A DNA stretch of 50,967 bases from an uncultured Candidatus Melainabacteria bacterium (lineage in GTDB: Bacteria > Cyanobacteriota > Vampirovibrionia > Gastranaerophilales > Gastranaerophilaceae), in the NCBI GenBank assembly GCA_934699705.1, contig CAKUXD010000009.1, positions 1 through 50,967 on the forward strand, written 5' to 3'. The position numbers were made by a program, and so were the translations under genes. Of this stretch, positions 43,077 through 50,967 are shown piece by piece. Under the pieces are notes generated by a model. The model was not told the DNA's origin and searched no databases. It saw nothing but the letters and a program-made list of their open reading frames with translations. Positions within the stretch are counted from its first letter, which is position 1, and each line of letters starts with the position of its first letter.

Positions 43077-44816
43077 ATGAAAATGTCAAAATTATTTGTA
43101 CAAACATTACGCGAATTTCCTGCAGATGCAGAAGTCGTTTCACATAAATTTTTAGCAAGAGCAGGTTATATAAGAAAATTAACAAGTGGCGTGTATAACT
43201 ACTTACCTTTAATGTGGCGTGTTATTCACAAAATTGAAAATATTATAAGAGAAGAACTTAACGCATCTGGCGCACAAGAATTATTACTACCAGTAGTTCA
43301 GCCAAGAGAACTTTGGGACGAATCAGGCAGGTGGGAGGCTTATGGTAGAGAATTAGCTCGTTTTAGAGATAGACACGATAGAGAAATGTGCCTTTCTCCA
43401 ACGGCAGAAGAAGTTATTACAGCCGTTGCACGCGATGGATTAAAATCTTACAAACAAATGCCTGTAAATTTATACCAATTTCAAGAAAAATTCAGAGATG
43501 AAGTTAGACCTAGATACGGCTTATTAAGAGGTCGTGAATTTATAATGAAAGACGGATATAGCTTTGATGTTGACCAGGAAGGTTTAGAAAAAGAATACCA
43601 AAACATGGCTGATGCGTACACAAGAATTTTCAAACGTTGTGGACTTGAAACAAAAATGGTGCAATCAGATTCAGGTGCAATCGGCGGTAGCGTAAGCCAC
43701 GAATTTATGGTTATCACAACAACTGACGCAGGTGAAAATGATGTATTCTACTGTGATGGTTGCGATTATTCTGCAAATTCAAACCACGCAGTTTCAAAAC
43801 TTCCACCAGCAGAAGTTGATGGTAGTAAATTCGGTTATAACGAAGCCAAAATCATTGATACACCTCAAACTTTCTCTATTGAAGATTTATGTAATTTCTT
43901 AAATATTCCAGCAACAATTATTCTTAAATCTTTGGTTTATATTGTTGATAAAAAGCCTGTTATTGCATTAATCCGAGCAGACAAAGAGGTTGAAGAAACA
44001 AAACTTCTAAATGCCGTTGGCGGAATGGATATCAGAATTGCATCAGCACCAGAAATTGAAGAATTAATGGCTGAAAAAGGTTTTAATACAGCAAGAGGAT
44101 TTATTGGACCAAAAGGCATGAACGGCATTACAATCATTGCTGATGAAACGGTTAAAGAAATGAAAAACTTTGTTGTTGGCATAAATCAAGAAGACAAGCA
44201 CATGGTTGGTGCAAACTTAGATACAGATATTCCTCATATTGAAAAATTTGATGATATCAGACTTGCTCAAGCTGGCGAAATTTGTCCACAATGTGGTCAA
44301 CCATTAAAAGTTACTAGAGGTATTGAAGTTGGTAATATTTTCCAATTAGGCACAAAATACTCAAAACCAATGAACGCAATGTTTTTAGACAAAAACGGTA
44401 AGGCTCAACCTTACGTAATGGGTTGTTATGGAATTGGAGTTACAAGAACTGCTGCTGCTGCGGTTGAAAGATGGCACGATGAGCATGGTATCTTATGGCC
44501 AATTCAAATTGCACCATATCACGTAACTGTTGTACCTTTAAACGACAAAGATGAACAACAAATGAAAGTTGCAAAAGAAATTTATGCAAAACTTATGAAC
44601 GCTGGTATTGAAGCCGTTCTTGATGACCGCCCAGAAAGAGCTGGAGTAAAATTCAAAGACGCAGATTTAATCGGTTTTCCATTCAGAATTACAGTCGGTA
44701 AAACAATTTCAGAAGGTCAAGTTGAATTGAAAACTCGCCAAACAAACGAAGCTGAGTCTTTAACTCCTGATGAAGCAGTTCAAAAAGTTATTAACACAAT
44801 TAAGGAAACATTATAA
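43077..44816 (+). CDS. proS: Prolyl-tRNA synthetase
   Basis: 579 residues, the bacterial (ProS type with editing insertion) form. Class II motifs: motif 1 region YNYLPLMWRVIHKIENIIREEL, motif 2 FREVRPRYGLLRGREFIMKD-type stretch, and motif 3 GCYGIGVTRTAAAAVE. The INS editing domain lies at about 230-400, and the C-terminal anticodon domain starts ILWPIQIAPYHVTV. Stop overlaps the HIT gene by one base. Confidence 0.96.
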   Translation: MKMSKLFVQTLREFPADAEVVSHKFLARAGYIRKLTSGVYNYLPLMWRVIHKIENIIREELNASGAQELLLPVVQPRELWDESGRWEAYGRELARFRDRHDREMCLSPTAEEVITAVARDGLKSYKQMPVNLYQFQEKFRDEVRPRYGLLRGREFIMKDGYSFDVDQEGLEKEYQNMADAYTRIFKRCGLETKMVQSDSGAIGGSVSHEFMVITTTDAGENDVFYCDGCDYSANSNHAVSKLPPAEVDGSKFGYNEAKIIDTPQTFSIEDLCNFLNIPATIILKSLVYIVDKKPVIALIRADKEVEETKLLNAVGGMDIRIASAPEIEELMAEKGFNTARGFIGPKGMNGITIIADETVKEMKNFVVGINQEDKHMVGANLDTDIPHIEKFDDIRLAQAGEICPQCGQPLKVTRGIEVGNIFQLGTKYSKPMNAMFLDKNGKAQPYVMGCYGIGVTRTAAAAVERWHDEHGILWPIQIAPYHVTVVPLNDKDEQQMKVAKEIYAKLMNAGIEAVLDDRPERAGVKFKDADLIGFPFRITVGKTISEGQVELKTRQTNEAESLTPDEAVQKVINTIKETL

Positions 44817-45145
44817 TGACAGATTGTATTTTTTGTAAAATTATAAACAAAGAAATTCCAAGCAATTTCATATACGAAGACGAAAACGTAATTGCAATTA
44901 ACGACCTTAACCCACAGGCAGAAACTCACGTTCTTGTAATTCCTAAAACTCACGTTGCATCATTAGCAGAACTTGAAGATGAAAAACTAATGTCTGCAAT
45001 TTTAAAAGGCGTAAAAGCAACTGCAAAAAAACTTGGATTAACTGATTTCAGAACTATTATGAATACTGGAGCTGGTGCAGGACAAACCGTTTTCCACTTG
45101 CACGTTCACGTTTTATCAGGAAAATTAACTGAAAAATTAGGATAA
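44816..45145 (+). CDS. HIT-family nucleotide hydrolase
   Basis: 109 residues with the histidine triad HLHVHVLSG and the N-terminal Zn-type CIFCKIINKEIPS. HINT-type members hydrolyse purine nucleoside phosphoramidates. One-base overlap with proS; speE copy 1 follows after 7 nt, so all four genes may share a transcript. Confidence 0.93.
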   Translation: MTDCIFCKIINKEIPSNFIYEDENVIAINDLNPQAETHVLVIPKTHVASLAELEDEKLMSAILKGVKATAKKLGLTDFRTIMNTGAGAGQTVFHLHVHVLSGKLTEKLG

Positions 45146-45152
45146 TTAAATT

Positions 45153-45998
45153 ATGGTAGATGAGCAAAATTATTACAGAGAAATAACTCCTTCAGGTTTT
45201 GGTATTGCAATCAAAATCAAAGAAGTTTTATTCTCAACTCAATCAAAATATCAAAAAATCGAAGTCTTAGATTCTGACTCGTCTTTGGGCAGAATTTTAA
45301 CTTTAAATGATTTAATGTTCGTAACAGAAGGCGACGCATATCATTATAATGAAATGATTGCCCATATTCCAATGATAAGCCACCCTTGCCCAAAAAATGT
45401 TTTAATTATCGGAGGCGGAACAGGTGCATCTACAAAAGAAGTTCTAAAACACAACACAGTTGAACAGGTTGTGGTTGTAGATATTGACGAGGTTGTCGTA
45501 AACACTTGTAAAGAGTACCTTCCAGAAATCGCAAGCGGTTTGAATGACCCAAAAGTTACTGTTGAAATTGAAAACGCGTTTGAATACATTAAAAATACAG
45601 ACAAAAAATTTGATGTAATTTTAATCTCATCACCAGACCCTCTTGGCCCTGGAGTTGGTGAATATACAAGCGATGTATATCATAATTTAAAAAGAGTTTT
45701 GAACGAAGACGGAATAATCGTAATGCAATCAGAAAGTCCTGTTGCAAACGCACAAAAAAGTAAGATTTTATACGAAAGTTTGCTTAAAAACTTTAAAATT
45801 GTTAAAACTTACACATCTCCAGTTCCAACATATCCTGGAAGTTGTTGGGCTTGGGCATTCTGCTCTGAAACAGTTAAACCCTTGAAACATTTTGATGAAA
45901 AAAGATATGAAGAAGTCGTTAAATCTTGTAAATTATTTAATATGGATTACGCTAAAAAACGCCTAGAACAAGAAACCTTATTAGATGATTTAATATAA
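45153..45998 (+). CDS. Spermidine synthase paralogue 1 with substituted active-site residues
   Basis: 281 residues, same length and order as the copy downstream. The SAM-dependent aminopropyltransferase fold is clear (YQKIEVLDSDSSLGRILTLNDL, VLIIGGG, VVVVDIDEVV). But three conserved positions differ: GGGDG is GGGTG (T90), YHEM is YNEM (N66), and DxxDP is SSPDP (S159 in place of the catalytic Asp). The neighbour keeps all three. It may be inactive, act on another substrate, or regulate the active paralogue. Confidence 0.85.
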   Translation: MVDEQNYYREITPSGFGIAIKIKEVLFSTQSKYQKIEVLDSDSSLGRILTLNDLMFVTEGDAYHYNEMIAHIPMISHPCPKNVLIIGGGTGASTKEVLKHNTVEQVVVVDIDEVVVNTCKEYLPEIASGLNDPKVTVEIENAFEYIKNTDKKFDVILISSPDPLGPGVGEYTSDVYHNLKRVLNEDGIIVMQSESPVANAQKSKILYESLLKNFKIVKTYTSPVPTYPGSCWAWAFCSETVKPLKHFDEKRYEEVVKSCKLFNMDYAKKRLEQETLLDDLI

Positions 45999-46013
45999 TA
46001 ATAGGAGAGAAAA

Positions 46014-46859
46014 ATGACAGATGAGCAATTATATTATAAAGAAATAACTCCTTCAGGGTATGGCATTTCAATTAAAATAAAAAAAGTTCTGTTTTCAGAA
46101 GAATCAAAATATCAAAAAATCGAAATTTTAGATTCTGACTCAAAACTTGGTAAAATTTTAACCCTTGACGATTTAATGACGGCAACAGAAGGCGATGAAT
46201 ACTTTTACCACGAAATGATTACTCATATTCCAATGATGAACCACCCTTGCCCAAAAACAGTTCTTGTAATCGGCGGTGGCGACGGAGGTACAGTTAGAGA
46301 AATTTTAAAACACAAAACAGTTGAAAAAGTTGTTCTTTGTGAAATTGACGATATGGTTATTGAAGTATCTAAAAAATACTTACCAACAATCTCTTGCAAA
46401 CTTGATGACCCAAAAGTTGAAATCAAAATTGAAGATGCAATCAAATATATCAAAGATAAAAAAAATATGTTTGATATAATTTTAATTGATACAACCGACC
46501 CAATGGGTCCTGGAGTGGGCTTGTTCACTGAAGAATTTTACACAAACGTAAAAGATTCTTTAAAAGAAGGTGGAATAATGGTCGCTCAATCAGAAAGCCC
46601 CGTTGCAAACGAAGACGAAAGCAAACACATGTATGCATTATTGAAAAAAGTATTCCCAATAGTAAGTTCATACACTTCACCAATTCCTACATATCCAGGC
46701 GGGTGTTGGGCTTGGGCGTTCTGCTCAAAAGACGTTGAACCTTTATCATATATTGATGAAGAACGTTGTGAAGAAATTACAAAACAATGCAAAATCTATA
46801 ACAAGGACTACCACAAGGCAAGATTTGCACTTCCAACCTTCTTAGATGAAATGCCTTAA
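46014..46859 (+). CDS. speE: Spermidine synthase
   Basis: 281 residues with intact family motifs: GDEYFYHEM, VLVIGGGDGGTVREILKH, CEIDDMVIEVSKKYLP and the catalytic LIDTTDPMGPG. Transfers aminopropyl from decarboxylated SAM to putrescine. It lies 15 nt downstream of its divergent tandem paralogue, with AGGAGAG before the ATG. No speD was seen in the window. Confidence 0.92.
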   Translation: MTDEQLYYKEITPSGYGISIKIKKVLFSEESKYQKIEILDSDSKLGKILTLDDLMTATEGDEYFYHEMITHIPMMNHPCPKTVLVIGGGDGGTVREILKHKTVEKVVLCEIDDMVIEVSKKYLPTISCKLDDPKVEIKIEDAIKYIKDKKNMFDIILIDTTDPMGPGVGLFTEEFYTNVKDSLKEGGIMVAQSESPVANEDESKHMYALLKKVFPIVSSYTSPIPTYPGGCWAWAFCSKDVEPLSYIDEERCEEITKQCKIYNKDYHKARFALPTFLDEMP

Positions 46860-46903
46860 TCCCAACACTTGAAAAATATCAAAAAACATGTTAAAATAAG
46901 TAT

Positions 46904-47090
46904 TAGGGAAAAGACTCTAAGAAGTGCTTTTCTTAAAGTCTTTCTTAACTCCCTATACAAACTCAGCGAGAATTTGTATTAAAAGTCCTAATGTAGTTAG
47001 GACTTTTTTAATTGTTTCTCGAGTCATTTGTTCACCTCCTTTCAGTCGAAACTCTTAACTAGTGTGTGTCTGAGAAGGTGAGGAAGTATA
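46904..47090 (-). other. Structured small-ORF element 3
   Basis: Minus strand: TTATGT-17-TATACT (-10 at 47090-47085) starts a transcript near 47078. Leader TCACCTTC (47081-47074) pairs with the Shine-Dalgarno region GGAGGTGA (47039-47032), 8 bp with one G-U. The ORF holds an exact 11-bp hairpin (46981-46991 with 46997-47007). The stop lies in TATAGGGA (46957-46950), which pairs with TCCCTA (46909-46904) around a 6-nt bulge and an inner 14-bp hairpin (46930-46943 with 46910-46923, one G-U). The layout matches element 1 step for step. Confidence 0.7.
46953..47027 (-). CDS. 24-residue hydrophobic peptide of small-ORF element 3
   Basis: ATG at 47027 with AAAGGAGG 7 nt upstream; TAG at 46955-46953. 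Begins MTRETIKKVL, ends LLIQILAEFV. Gap-free alignment with the element 1 peptide gives 9/24 identities, and both genes end in TTTGTATAGGG. More amphipathic than the other two peptides. It lies between the convergent speE and prfB genes. Function unknown; type I toxin is the leading guess. Confidence 0.6.
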   Translation of the reverse strand: MTRETIKKVLTTLGLLIQILAEFV

Positions 47091-47138
47091 CCCAAAATAA
47101 TTTTAACACATAATTGTAAAAAGGTCTATATATAAAAT

Positions 47139-48201
47139 TTATTGTTTCAAATAGCTTTCAATAAATCCGTCTAAATCGCCGTTCATAACTGCGTCAACAT
47201 TACCAACTTCGTATCCTGTGCGGTGATCTTTAACCATTTTATATGGGTGAAACACATAAGAACGAATTTGCGAGCCAAAATTTATATCAAAATTCTGACC
47301 TTTCAACTCTGCAAGTTTTTTTTCATGTTCAGCTTGACGAATTGCAAGAAGTTTTGCTGCAAGCATTTGCATTGCAATAGTTCTATTTTGGAGTTGAGAA
47401 CGTTCTTGTTGGCATTTAATCACAATTCCAGTCGGTTTATGTAAAATTCTAACTGCTGTTTCAACTTTATTAACATTTTGACCGCCAGCACCGCCTGAAC
47501 GCATTGTATCTAATTCTATGTCTTCTTGAGGAATAAGAATTTCTTTTTCATAATCTTCAATAATTGGTGAAACTTCGCAACTTGCAAAACTAGTTTGACG
47601 TTTACCGTTTGCATTAAATGGAGAAATTCTAACAAGTCTATGCACTCCACGTTCAGCTTTTGCATAACCAAATGCATATTTACCCATAATCCTTATAGTT
47701 GCTGATTTAATACCCGCTTCATCGCCTTCGGATTTATCCATTAATGTAACTTTCCAACCTTTGCTTTCTGCCCAGCGAGTGTACATTCTAAGCAACATTT
47801 CTGCCCAATCTTGAGCATCTGTTCCGCCTGCGCCAGCATTTACCGCAAGCATTGCATCTGCTGTATCATATTCACCAGAAAGCATTAACTGAACATCAAA
47901 TTTATTTAATTCGTGTTCTAATTTTTCTAAATTTGTATTAGCTTCGTTAATCAAATCTTCATCTTGCATTTCGTAAGCAATTTCAGCATCAGAAATTATT
48001 TCTTCCCAATGTTCAATTTGTGAAATATTTTCTTTAATTTCTCTGGTTTTTTGGCCTAACTCACTTGCAAGTTTTTGATTAGCCCAAACATCTGGAGATT
48101 GTAACTTTGCTTCTAATTCAGAAAGTTCTCGTTTAGAGTTTTCTAAGTCAAAGACACTCCTTATTTTTTGCTATTCTGCTTTTTAAATCTTTTATGTCCA
48201 T
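47139..48201 (-). CDS. prfB: Peptide chain release factor 2, with programmed +1 frameshift
   Basis: The ATG at 48201 reads 17 codons to CTT TGA (TGA at 48150-48148), preceded by the internal Shine-Dalgarno AAGGAGTGT; shifting +1 at CTT-TGA-C opens the long frame to 47139, giving about 353 residues. This is the classic RF2 autoregulatory site: in-frame UGA is read as a stop when RF2 is ample. Motifs: ISPF (SPF stop-codon recognition) and MRSGGAGGQNVNKVET (GGQ). The ATG lies 2 nt after the metG stop. Confidence 0.96.
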
Positions 48202-48203
48202 GA

Positions 48204-49769
48204 TTATTTTTTCTTAACTGATTTATCTGCAAGTTCAGAATCCATACGTAAAAATACTGGGTAGATATCTTCTTTTGAAATTAATTTACCAACTTTAATG
48301 TTATCAACGGTTAAATCATCATATTTTATTGACAAATCAAACGACAATTGTTTTGCCATATCTTGAGCAATATTAGGGCAGAATGGCTCAATTAATGAGG
48401 CAATTACACACATAATATCAAGAACTGTTGTTAAAACCTGTCCGCATTCTGTCATTTTTTCTTCTTTTGCTAAAGTCCATGGTGCATTATCTGTTACATA
48501 TTTATTTGTAACATCAACAAGCGAAATGATTGCATTTCCAGCTTCTGCGACCTCGTATTTGTCAAAATGAGATTTAACAATGTCGATAGTATTTTTAGCT
48601 GTGTTTAAAATATTTGCATCTGTTTTAAATTCAGGTTTAATTTCACCGTCAAAATACTTAACAAGCATTGATAAAGTTCTGTTTAGCAGGTTGCCCATTG
48701 AATTTGCAAGATGCGCATTAACTTTTTCTTTAAAATCATCATCAGAGTAATTTCCATCTTTTCCACAAGGTGCAGAGGTTGCCATGTAATAACGAAGGGC
48801 ATCTGGAGTTTCTAACTCAAAATTTTTCAAAATATCTTGAGGCGCAATTACATTACCCAATGATTTTGACATCTTTGTTTCATCAATTGTAATCCAACCA
48901 TGTGCCAAAAGTTGTTTTGGTAATGGTAAATCAAGTGCCATTAATATTCCAAGCCAATAAATACTATGGAATTTAAGAATATCTTTACCTATTACCTGAA
49001 CATTTGCTGGCCAATATTTATTAAATTTTTCATCACTTTCTCCGTCTGGATTGTAGCCTAAAGCTGTGATATAATTTGAAAGTGCGTCAATCCAAACATA
49101 AATAACTTGTTCAGAATCATCAAGAACTGGAATACCCCAAGTTACATTTGTAACCGAACGAGATACCGAAATATCCTGAATATCTTGTAGTTGGTTTAAA
49201 ACTTCATTTGCGCGAAAACTTGGAACAATGAAATTAGGATTATCTTTAATATGTTTTATTATTGCGTCTTTATACTTTGAAAGTTTAAAGAAGTAATTTT
49301 CTTCAGAAACTTCTTCAGGTTTTTTCAAGTGATCCGGACAAAGTCCGTCTTCGGTTAAATCTTTTTCGTTTAAGAAACACTCGCAACCACTGCAATATAA
49401 GCCTGTGTATGAATGTTTGTAAATATCACCTTTTTCAACAAGTTTTTTGAAGATTTTTTGAACAATTTTTTCGTGTTGTTCGTCAGTTGTTCTGATAAAT
49501 TGGTTATAATTAACACCTAATGCTTTCCAACAATCTTGGAATTTACCCGCATTCATATCACAAAGTTCTTTCGGTGTAATACCTTGAGAAGCTGATGTTT
49601 TTTGAATTTTTATACCATGTTCGTCAGTACCAGATAAAAAATATACATCATCACATCTTTTTTTAAAATGTCTTGCAATTACGTCTGTTAAAATTTTTTC
49701 ATAAGCATGACCAACATGTGGCGCGCCGTTTACATAGTCAATAGCGGTTGTTAAATAAAATTTTTCCAA
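48204..49769 (-). CDS. metG: Methionyl-tRNA synthetase
   Basis: 521 residues. The HIGH motif is PHVGHAYEK, and KMSKS is DETKMSKSLGNV. A zinc knuckle (YCSGCECF then CPDH) sits in the insertion, and the anticodon-binding domain follows, without the extra C-terminal tRNA-binding (EMAP) domain. The start is a TTG at 49769 with AAGGAG 7 nt upstream; no ATG lies near. Upstream of prfB in one unit. Confidence 0.95.
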   Translation of the reverse strand: MEKFYLTTAIDYVNGAPHVGHAYEKILTDVIARHFKKRCDDVYFLSGTDEHGIKIQKTSASQGITPKELCDMNAGKFQDCWKALGVNYNQFIRTTDEQHEKIVQKIFKKLVEKGDIYKHSYTGLYCSGCECFLNEKDLTEDGLCPDHLKKPEEVSEENYFFKLSKYKDAIIKHIKDNPNFIVPSFRANEVLNQLQDIQDISVSRSVTNVTWGIPVLDDSEQVIYVWIDALSNYITALGYNPDGESDEKFNKYWPANVQVIGKDILKFHSIYWLGILMALDLPLPKQLLAHGWITIDETKMSKSLGNVIAPQDILKNFELETPDALRYYMATSAPCGKDGNYSDDDFKEKVNAHLANSMGNLLNRTLSMLVKYFDGEIKPEFKTDANILNTAKNTIDIVKSHFDKYEVAEAGNAIISLVDVTNKYVTDNAPWTLAKEEKMTECGQVLTTVLDIMCVIASLIEPFCPNIAQDMAKQLSFDLSIKYDDLTVDNIKVGKLISKEDIYPVFLRMDSELADKSVKKK

Positions 49770-49815
49770 AATAAATCTCCTTAATACTTGTTAAGTCAAT
49801 TATACATTAAAAATA

Positions 49816-50967
49816 TCAAAATCTAAAATCTCGTTCGCCTTTAGCTATTTTTTCAACATTTTCTTTTGTAAGATTTTTAACATTTTCACTTTCAAGAGTT
49901 TCTAGTTCTCGTTTTATTAATTCATCGCCAACAACCTTAGTTTCTGGGCTTGCGTAATCCTCTAAATATTCTTTTAGAGTCATAATTGCATTTGGGTGGC
50001 AGAAATTTTGGATTTGTTTTGATTTACAAACGTCCATAAATCTTTCACCAGTACGACCTTCGCGATAACAAGCAGTACAAAAACTTGGTAAATAGCCTAT
50101 TTCCATAAGCCATTTTAAAACTTCGTCTAAAGTTCTTGTATCCGTAACATCAAATTGCGATGAATCTTCTTCTGTGTAATCCTGTTCATCATAACCGCCA
50201 ACAGAAGTTTTAGACCCGCCTGAAATTTGGGAAATACCCAAATGCAAAACCCTTGCACGAACTTCTTTTGATTCTCTTGTTGAAACAATCATGCCAGTAT
50301 ATGGAACAGCAATTCTAATACAAGCAACAATTTTACAAAAAGTATCATCGTTGATACCGTTTTCAAAAGTACTCGGGTCAATATCGTTAGCTTTTCTAAT
50401 TCTTGGAACACTTATAGTATGAGGACCTACACCATGAACAGCTTCTAAGTGTTCTGCATGCATTAAAAGTCCTGCGAATTCGTATTTGTAAGTTGATAGT
50501 CCAAATAAGACCCCTAAACCGACATCATCAATTCCACCTTCCATAGCTCTATCCATAGCTTCTGTGTGGTAATTATAGTTATGTTTTGGACCTGTTGGGT
50601 GCAAGCGTTCATAACGTTCTTTATTATAAGTTTCTTGGAATAAAATATAAGTTCCAATGCCTGCTTCCTTTAATTTACGGTAATTTTCAACAGTTGTAGC
50701 AGCGATATTCACGTTTGCACGACGAATTGCACCATTTTTATGTTTTACACTATAAATTGTTTTTAAACTTTCCAAAATATACTCAATAGGATTATTTATC
50801 GGATCTTCGCCAGTTTCAATCGCAATACGCTTGTGTCCCATATCTTGAAGTGCAATAACTTCTCTTTCAATTTCTTCTTGAGTCATTTTTTTACGTGGAA
50901 TATCTTTATTTTTTGCGTGATATGGGCAGTAAACACAACCATTTACACAATAATTTGAAAGATAAAG
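49816..50967 (-). CDS. hydG: [FeFe]-hydrogenase maturation radical-SAM protein HydG (5' end outside window)
   Basis: At least 383 residues; the frame stays open to the window edge. The radical-SAM CxxxCxxC is visible as CVNGCVYC just upstream of the internal Met at 50886. The C-terminus has the HydG-specific cluster motif CTACYREGRTGERFMDVC, which separates HydG from ThiH. HydG cleaves tyrosine to CO and cyanide for the hydrogenase H-cluster, so the cell should have an [FeFe]-hydrogenase and be anaerobic. Confidence 0.94.
   Translation of the reverse strand, partial: LYLSNYCVNGCVYCPYHAKNKDIPRKKMTQEEIEREVIALQDMGHKRIAIETGEDPINNPIEYILESLKTIYSVKHKNGAIRRANVNIAATTVENYRKLKEAGIGTYILFQETYNKERYERLHPTGPKHNYNYHTEAMDRAMEGGIDDVGLGVLFGLSTYKYEFAGLLMHAEHLEAVHGVGPHTISVPRIRKANDIDPSTFENGINDDTFCKIVACIRIAVPYTGMIVSTRESKEVRARVLHLGISQISGGSKTSVGGYDEQDYTEEDSSQFDVTDTRTLDEVLKWLMEIGYLPSFCTACYREGRTGERFMDVCKSKQIQNFCHPNAIMTLKEYLEDYASPETKVVGDELIKRELETLESENVKNLTKENVEKIAKGERDFRF

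Noticed and set aside
46981..47008. Hairpin with A and T runs read only as a speE/prfB bidirectional terminator
   Set aside because: Kept as part of element 3 because it lies inside an ORF with strong Shine-Dalgarno whose peptide is homologous to element 1; terminator activity in addition is not excluded.
47970..48201. Apparent frame disruption at the 5' end of prfB
   Set aside because: It is the known RF2 programmed frameshift site, not a mutation.
1..50967. CRISPR arrays, tRNA or rRNA genes, insertion sequences with transposase
   Set aside because: No regularly spaced direct repeats, no recognisable cloverleaf or rRNA segment, and no transposase or integrase frame was found by eye; small RNAs could still be missed.

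Overview
The window is AT-rich, gene-dense bacterial chromosome. It most resembles a non-photosynthetic, fermentative relative of cyanobacteria (Candidatus Melainabacteria / Vampirovibrionia, Gastranaerophilales type). This rests on gene content: an LdpA-type iron-sulfur protein otherwise typical of cyanobacteria, an efp-accB-accC block as in cyanobacteria, an SLH-domain envelope protein, GT9/GT8 and dTDP-rhamnose genes of a Gram-negative envelope, several type IV pilin-like proteins, and anaerobe markers (HydG for [FeFe]-hydrogenase, a rubredoxin-fused flavodiiron protein). The assignment is inference from families; no rRNA or tRNA gene was recognised.

Layout. 1-5.6 kb: a truncated NarL-type response regulator, an XRE regulator divergent from a GT8 glycosyltransferase, a YqeG phosphatase overlapping a U32 peptidase, a small secreted protein and a HEAT-repeat protein. 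5.9-13.2 kb: a soluble PAS-GAF histidine kinase, a winged-helix protein followed by a degenerate DUF262 protein, an L,D-transpeptidase, a GT9 transferase and a glucan phosphorylase-like enzyme. 13.2-15.8 kb: comM flanked by two structured small-ORF elements, a small XRE regulator and a 47-residue Lys-rich ORF. 15.8-25 kb: miaB, rfbBC, LdpA-aldolase pair, uridine phosphorylase, two flavoproteins. 25-32.8 kb: transporters, an SLH protein, a ClC channel and two pilin-like paralogues embedded in interspersed repeats. 32.9-46.9 kb: a long housekeeping run (pyrH-frr-cdsA-rnc-rpe-rsgA-ispA-PAP2-pilin, then efp-accB-accC, TPR, proS-HIT-speE-speE). 46.9-51 kb: a third small-ORF element, prfB with its programmed frameshift, metG and a truncated hydG.

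The most unusual signal is a family of three elements (about 13.24-13.46, 15.08-15.35 and 46.90-47.11 kb). Each has a strong Shine-Dalgarno, a 24-33 residue hydrophobic peptide with a perfect hairpin inside its coding sequence, and then a two-storey stem-loop directly after the stop. In all three the leader can pair with the Shine-Dalgarno. Two of the peptides are the same length with 9 of 24 identical residues, and in those two the stop codon itself lies in the outer stem. The design resembles type I toxin mRNAs, but I recognise no known family.

Other points of interest: a 9-G homopolymer that puts a pilin-like gene out of frame, two identical 134-bp direct repeats around that gene with a related 60-bp copy inserted in frame in its paralogue, tandem spermidine synthases of which the first has lost three conserved residues, a phosphorylase-family enzyme with Ser at the usual PLP-lysine position, and several genes whose -10 box lies 6-9 nt before the start codon with no Shine-Dalgarno, which suggests leaderless mRNAs.
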